64,000 bases of DNA from Achromobacter piechaudii NBRC 102461 (GTDB lineage Bacteria > Pseudomonadota > Gammaproteobacteria > Burkholderiales > Burkholderiaceae_B), in assembly GCF_001571245.1 (NCBI RefSeq), contig NZ_BCTK01000014.1, forward strand, positions 186,001-250,000, written 5' to 3'. Below are positions 60,846 to 64,000 of the stretch, piece by piece. A model generated the notes under the pieces. The model saw only the letters and a list, made by a program, of their open reading frames with translations. It had not been told where the DNA came from and ran no database searches. Every line of letters begins with the position of its first letter. The stretch's first letter is position 1. Both the position numbers and the translations under genes were made by a program.

Positions 60846-62412
60846 TCTTGACGTCGTCAACCTGTCGCGATTCCAGTTCGCCGCGACCGCGCTTTATCAC
60901 TTCCTGTTCGTCCCCCTCACGCTTGGCCTGTCGTTCATCCTGGCCATCATGGAAAGCGTGTATGTGATGACCGGCCGCCCCATCTGGAAACGGATGACGA
61001 TGTTCTGGGGCACGCTGTTCGGCATCAACTTCGCGCTGGGCGTGGCCACGGGCGTGGTGATGGAATTCCAGTTCGGTATGAACTGGTCCTACTACAGCCA
61101 TTACGTCGGCGATATCTTCGGCGCGCCGCTTGCGCTCGAAGGGCTGATGGCCTTCTTCCTGGAAGCCACCTTCGTCGGCCTGTTCTTCTTCGGCTGGAAC
61201 CGCATGTCCAAGGTCAGCCACCTGGTGGTGACCTGGTTGGTGGCGTTCGGCACCAACTTCTCGGCGCTGTGGATCCTGATCGCCAACGGCTGGATGCAGA
61301 ACCCGGTGGGCGCGATCTTCAATCCGGACACCATGCGGATGGAGATGACCGACTTTGCCGCGGTGATCTTCAACCCCGTGGCCCAGGCCAAGTTCGTGCA
61401 CACGGTCAGCGCCGGTTACGTCGCAGGCGCCATGTTCGTGATGTCGATCAGCGCGTGGTATCTGCTCAAGGGTCGCCACACCGACCTGGCCAAGCGTTCG
61501 ATGGCCGTGGCCGCCAGCTTCGGCCTGGCCGGCGCCTTGTCGGTGGTGGTGCTGGGTGACGAAAGCGGCTACCTCACGACCGAGCATCAGAAGATGAAGA
61601 TCGCGGCCATGGAATCCATGTGGCACACCGAGCCCGCGCCCGCATCCTTCAACCTGATCGCGATTCCCAACCAGGCCGAGCGCAAGAACGACTTCGCCAT
61701 CGAGATTCCCTACGTCATGGGCATCATCGGCACGCGCTCGCTCACCACGCCGCTGCTGGGCATCGACGACCTGATCCTGCGCGCCGAAAATCGCATCCGC
61801 GATGGCATGGTGGCGTACGACGCCTTGCAGAAGATCCGCGCCAATCCCAAGGACACGGATGCGCGCATGGTCTTCGACAAGACCTGGCCGGACCTGGGCT
61901 ACGCCTTGCTGGTCAAGCGTTATCAGGAAGACATGAGCAAGGTCACCGAGGCCGACATCAAGCAGGCCGCGATCGACACCGTGCCCACCGTGGCGCCGTT
62001 GTTCTGGGCCTTCCGCATCATGGTGGCCGTGGGCATGTACCTGATCCTGTTCTTCGGCGTGGCTTTCTGGCTGGCCTCCCGTGGCCGCCTGGACAGCCGG
62101 CGCGGCTTGCTCAAGGTGGCGCTGTGGAGCCTGCCGCTGCCCTGGGTCGCCATTGAAAGCGGCTGGTTCGTGGCCGAGTATGGCCGCCAGCCCTGGGTGA
62201 TCGAAGGCGTGCTGCCCACGTACTACGCCGCTTCAGGCCTGACCATCGCCGACCTGGCCATCAGCCTGGCGATCTTCCTGGTGCTGTACACCGTCCTCTT
62301 GATCATCGGAGTGAAGGTCATGTTGCACGCCATCAAGGCGGGTCCGAAATCCGATGGGCCGGTGGTCAGCAATGCCGCCGCCGATCCTGTCCGCGCCGCC
62401 GTGCGCGCCTGA
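60838..62412 (+). CDS. cydA: Cytochrome bd ubiquinol oxidase subunit I
   Basis: A 524-residue polytopic protein starting MIDLDVVNLSRFQFAATALYHF (His19, a heme ligand). Other landmarks are KFVHTVSAGYVAGA (His of heme b558), a long periplasmic Q-loop with WHTEPAPASFNLIAIPNQ, and GWFVAEYGRQPWVIEG. The enzyme reduces O2 with high affinity from ubiquinol without proton pumping. GGGAG lies seven bases before ATG 60838. The long Q-loop puts it in the E. coli-type bd-I group. Confidence 0.96.
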   Translation: MIDLDVVNLSRFQFAATALYHFLFVPLTLGLSFILAIMESVYVMTGRPIWKRMTMFWGTLFGINFALGVATGVVMEFQFGMNWSYYSHYVGDIFGAPLALEGLMAFFLEATFVGLFFFGWNRMSKVSHLVVTWLVAFGTNFSALWILIANGWMQNPVGAIFNPDTMRMEMTDFAAVIFNPVAQAKFVHTVSAGYVAGAMFVMSISAWYLLKGRHTDLAKRSMAVAASFGLAGALSVVVLGDESGYLTTEHQKMKIAAMESMWHTEPAPASFNLIAIPNQAERKNDFAIEIPYVMGIIGTRSLTTPLLGIDDLILRAENRIRDGMVAYDALQKIRANPKDTDARMVFDKTWPDLGYALLVKRYQEDMSKVTEADIKQAAIDTVPTVAPLFWAFRIMVAVGMYLILFFGVAFWLASRGRLDSRRGLLKVALWSLPLPWVAIESGWFVAEYGRQPWVIEGVLPTYYAASGLTIADLAISLAIFLVLYTVLLIIGVKVMLHAIKAGPKSDGPVVSNAAADPVRAAVRA

Positions 62413-62424
62413 GGGGGAAAGCAG

Positions 62425-63579
62425 ATGGATACCCTTATTCCTTTTGACTATGGCACCTTGCGGGTGATCTGGTGGGTGCTGTTGGGCGCGCTGCTCATCG
62501 GCTTTGCCGTCATGGACGGCTTCGACCTGGGCGTGGCGGCATTGCTGCCCGTCGTGGCCAAGACGGACGCCGAACGCCGTGTGGTCATCAACGTGGTCGG
62601 CCCCGTGTGGGAAGGCAACCAGGTGTGGTTGATCACGGCGGGCGGCGCGATCTTCGCCGCATGGCCATTGCTGTATGCAGCGTCGTTCTCCGGCTTCTAC
62701 CTGGCGATGATGCTGGTGCTGATCGCGCTGATCCTGCGCCCCGTCGGCTTCAAATATCGCAGCAAGATGGAAGGCACGCGCTGGCGCAACAGCTGGGACG
62801 GCGTGCTGTGCTTTTCCGGCGTGGTCGCCTCGCTGGTGTTCGGCGTGGCGATGGGCAACATCATCCTGGGCGTGCCGTTCACGTTCGATCCGGTGACATT
62901 GCGCCCCATCTACGAAGGGCACTTCTATCAATTGTTCGCGCCCTTTGCCTTGCTGGCCGGTGTACTCAGCGTGGTGATGCTGGCCATGCACGGCGCGGTG
63001 CTGCTGGCCTGGCGCACGGACGATCCCGTGTCTTCCCGCGCCCGCAACTGGGGCCGACTGGCCGGCTTGCTGACCGCGGCGCTGTTCGTGGCGGGCGGCT
63101 TCTGGGTGGCGGGCGGTATCGGTGGCCACACCATCACCAGCGTCGTCAACATGGGCGGCCCGTCCGACCCCATGCTCAAGACGGTGGCCGTGCAGTCGGG
63201 CGCATGGATGGCCAACTACACGACGTGGCCGTTGATGTGGATCGCGCCGGTGCTGGGCGTCGGCGGCGCGCTGCTGGTGGTGCTGCTCTTGACCGCGCGC
63301 GCCAACATGCTGGCGTTCCTGGCTTCGGCCCTGTCGATCACGGGCGTCATCCTCACCGTCGGTTTCGCGCTGTTCCCGTTCGTCATGCCGTCCTCGACCA
63401 AGCCGCAGGCCGGCCTGACCATCTGGGATGGATCGTCCAGCCATCTGACGCTGTGGATCATGGTGATCGCCGTGGCCGTCTTCCTGCCGATCGTGACGCT
63501 CTACACCGCCTGGGTGTATCGCGTGATGCGCGGCAAGGTCACCCATGAATCCGTGGGCGACACGCCCAATTCGTACTAA
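62425..63579 (+). CDS. cydB: Cytochrome bd ubiquinol oxidase subunit II
   Basis: A 384-residue membrane protein with [14 protein letters not shown] near residue 30, [24 protein letters not shown] and about eight or nine segments. CydB pairs with CydA and lines the oxygen/ubiquinol channel. It follows cydA by 12 bp. Length fits the family (379 in E. coli). Confidence 0.96.
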   Translation: MDTLIPFDYGTLRVIWWVLLGALLIGFAVMDGFDLGVAALLPVVAKTDAERRVVINVVGPVWEGNQVWLITAGGAIFAAWPLLYAASFSGFYLAMMLVLIALILRPVGFKYRSKMEGTRWRNSWDGVLCFSGVVASLVFGVAMGNIILGVPFTFDPVTLRPIYEGHFYQLFAPFALLAGVLSVVMLAMHGAVLLAWRTDDPVSSRARNWGRLAGLLTAALFVAGGFWVAGGIGGHTITSVVNMGGPSDPMLKTVAVQSGAWMANYTTWPLMWIAPVLGVGGALLVVLLLTARANMLAFLASALSITGVILTVGFALFPFVMPSSTKPQAGLTIWDGSSSHLTLWIMVIAVAVFLPIVTLYTAWVYRVMRGKVTHESVGDTPNSY

Positions 63580-63592
63580 AGGAGCCCGCCTC

Positions 63593-63718
63593 ATGTGGTA
63601 TTTCTCATGGATACTCGGCCTGGGTCTGGCATGCGCGTTCGCCATTCTCAACGCCATGTGGTTCGAGCTGCGCGAAGGTCACTCGCACGACCCGCGCGCC
63701 AGCCGTGACGACGAGTGA
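63593..63718 (+). CDS. cydX: Cytochrome bd small subunit CydX
   Basis: A 41-residue peptide, MWYFSWILGLGLACAFAILNAMWFE followed by a polar tail, typical of CydX: one transmembrane helix and a conserved Glu near its end. It stabilises the heme site of CydAB. AGGAG lies eight bases before ATG 63593. Its stop overlaps the next gene start. Confidence 0.9.
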   Translation: MWYFSWILGLGLACAFAILNAMWFELREGHSHDPRASRDDE

Positions 63719-64000
63719 GCGGCGGCGCTAGCAGCCTGGAGCACGACCCCTCGGCCAGTTTGCAGAAACCTCCGCGCGAACAGTCGCGGTGGTTGATGGC
63801 GCTGGCCAAGGCGGCCAGGCCCGGCTTGATGCTCGCCGGCGCCGCGCCGCTTCTCAGTGGCGCGTTGCTGGTGGTGCAGGCGTGGTTGCTCGCCCGCGTG
63901 CTGGATGCGGCAATCGTGCAGCACGTGCCGCGCCAGCAACTGCTGTCCGGCATCGTGGGTATCGCGGCATTGATGTTGTTGCGCGCCACGATCACCTGGG
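63715..64000 (+). CDS. cydD: CydD, ABC exporter for cytochrome bd maturation (5' part)
   Basis: A GTG at 63715, overlapping the cydX stop, opens a frame that runs off the window end. It gives about 95 residues: a polar head (SLEHDPSASLQKPPREQ) then LMLAGAAPLLSGALLVVQAWLLARVLDAAIV and a further hydrophobic stretch, matching the first membrane segments of CydD. CydDC exports glutathione and cysteine or heme-linked reductant needed for bd assembly. The ATPase domain lies beyond the window. Confidence 0.8.
   Translation, partial: MSGGASSLEHDPSASLQKPPREQSRWLMALAKAARPGLMLAGAAPLLSGALLVVQAWLLARVLDAAIVQHVPRQQLLSGIVGIAALMLLRATITW

Overview
The window is about 65% GC, densely coded and almost entirely chromosomal housekeeping and nutrient-transport DNA. 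Gene content and order point to a betaproteobacterium of the Burkholderiales, family Alcaligenaceae, most likely Achromobacter or a close relative of Bordetella. The support is divergent gatCAB and mreBCD-mrdA-rodA, the slmA / HAD nucleotidase / argB block, yraN-diaA-dolP beside rsmI, the kdsD-kdsC-lptCAB-hpf-ptsN-hprK cluster, and many high-GC LIV-type ABC transporters. The genus is an inference from remembered synteny. I saw no rRNA, tRNA, CRISPR array, prophage, insertion sequence or replication origin.

Layout. 1-3.8 kb: a two-domain PPK2 polyphosphate kinase, then a sulfide/persulfide module in which a metallo-beta-lactamase-fold dioxygenase diverges from a BigR/SqrR-like sensor and two YeeE/YedE membrane proteins. 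3.8-12.5 kb: an operon holding a full LIV-type ABC transporter between two different acyl-CoA ligase-like genes, divergent from a Crp/Fnr regulator; it looks like an uptake-and-activation system for an unidentified carboxylic acid. 12.6-14.6 kb: that regulator, then ohrR-ohr with clear promoter, operators and terminator. 14.6-19.4 kb: a second LIV transporter whose permease and ATPase are fused. 19.7-24.5 kb: a GcvA-like LysR regulator, argO/argP, a periplasmic copper chaperone and gdhA with an NtrC-like site. 24.5-27.3 kb: a REP-like intergenic region, xthA, pyrE and a vapBC-like toxin-antitoxin pair.

27.4-36.6 kb: gatCAB divergent from the rod-shape operon mreBCD-mrdA-rodA. 36.7-42.9 kb: a DASS dicarboxylate transporter plus an Ldh2-type dehydrogenase behind a perfect FNR box, then slmA, a HAD nucleotidase and argB, and an orphan metQ with a structured leader. 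42.9-48.8 kb: a TlpA-like thioredoxin, dolP, diaA, yraN, rsmI, ogt, rlpA and rapZ. 49-54.6 kb: two multiheme cytochromes c and a MocR regulator lying between rapZ and hprK, then ptsN and hpf. 54.8-58.5 kb: the LPS transport and Kdo genes, without rpoN at its usual site. 58.6-64 kb: a frameshifted purT, a GbsR/MarR regulator and cydABX with the start of cydD.

The genes serve a respiratory, metabolically flexible bacterium: LIV-type uptake of amino acids and organic acids, peroxide and sulfide defence, nitrogen control, low-oxygen respiration (cytochrome bd, FNR) and core envelope assembly. The least explained items are the dual-ligase transporter operon with its P-loop-less PaaK-like protein, the metQ leader with mutually exclusive helices, the two predicted leaderless mRNAs (ohrR, ptsN), and the structured region ahead of the cyd genes.
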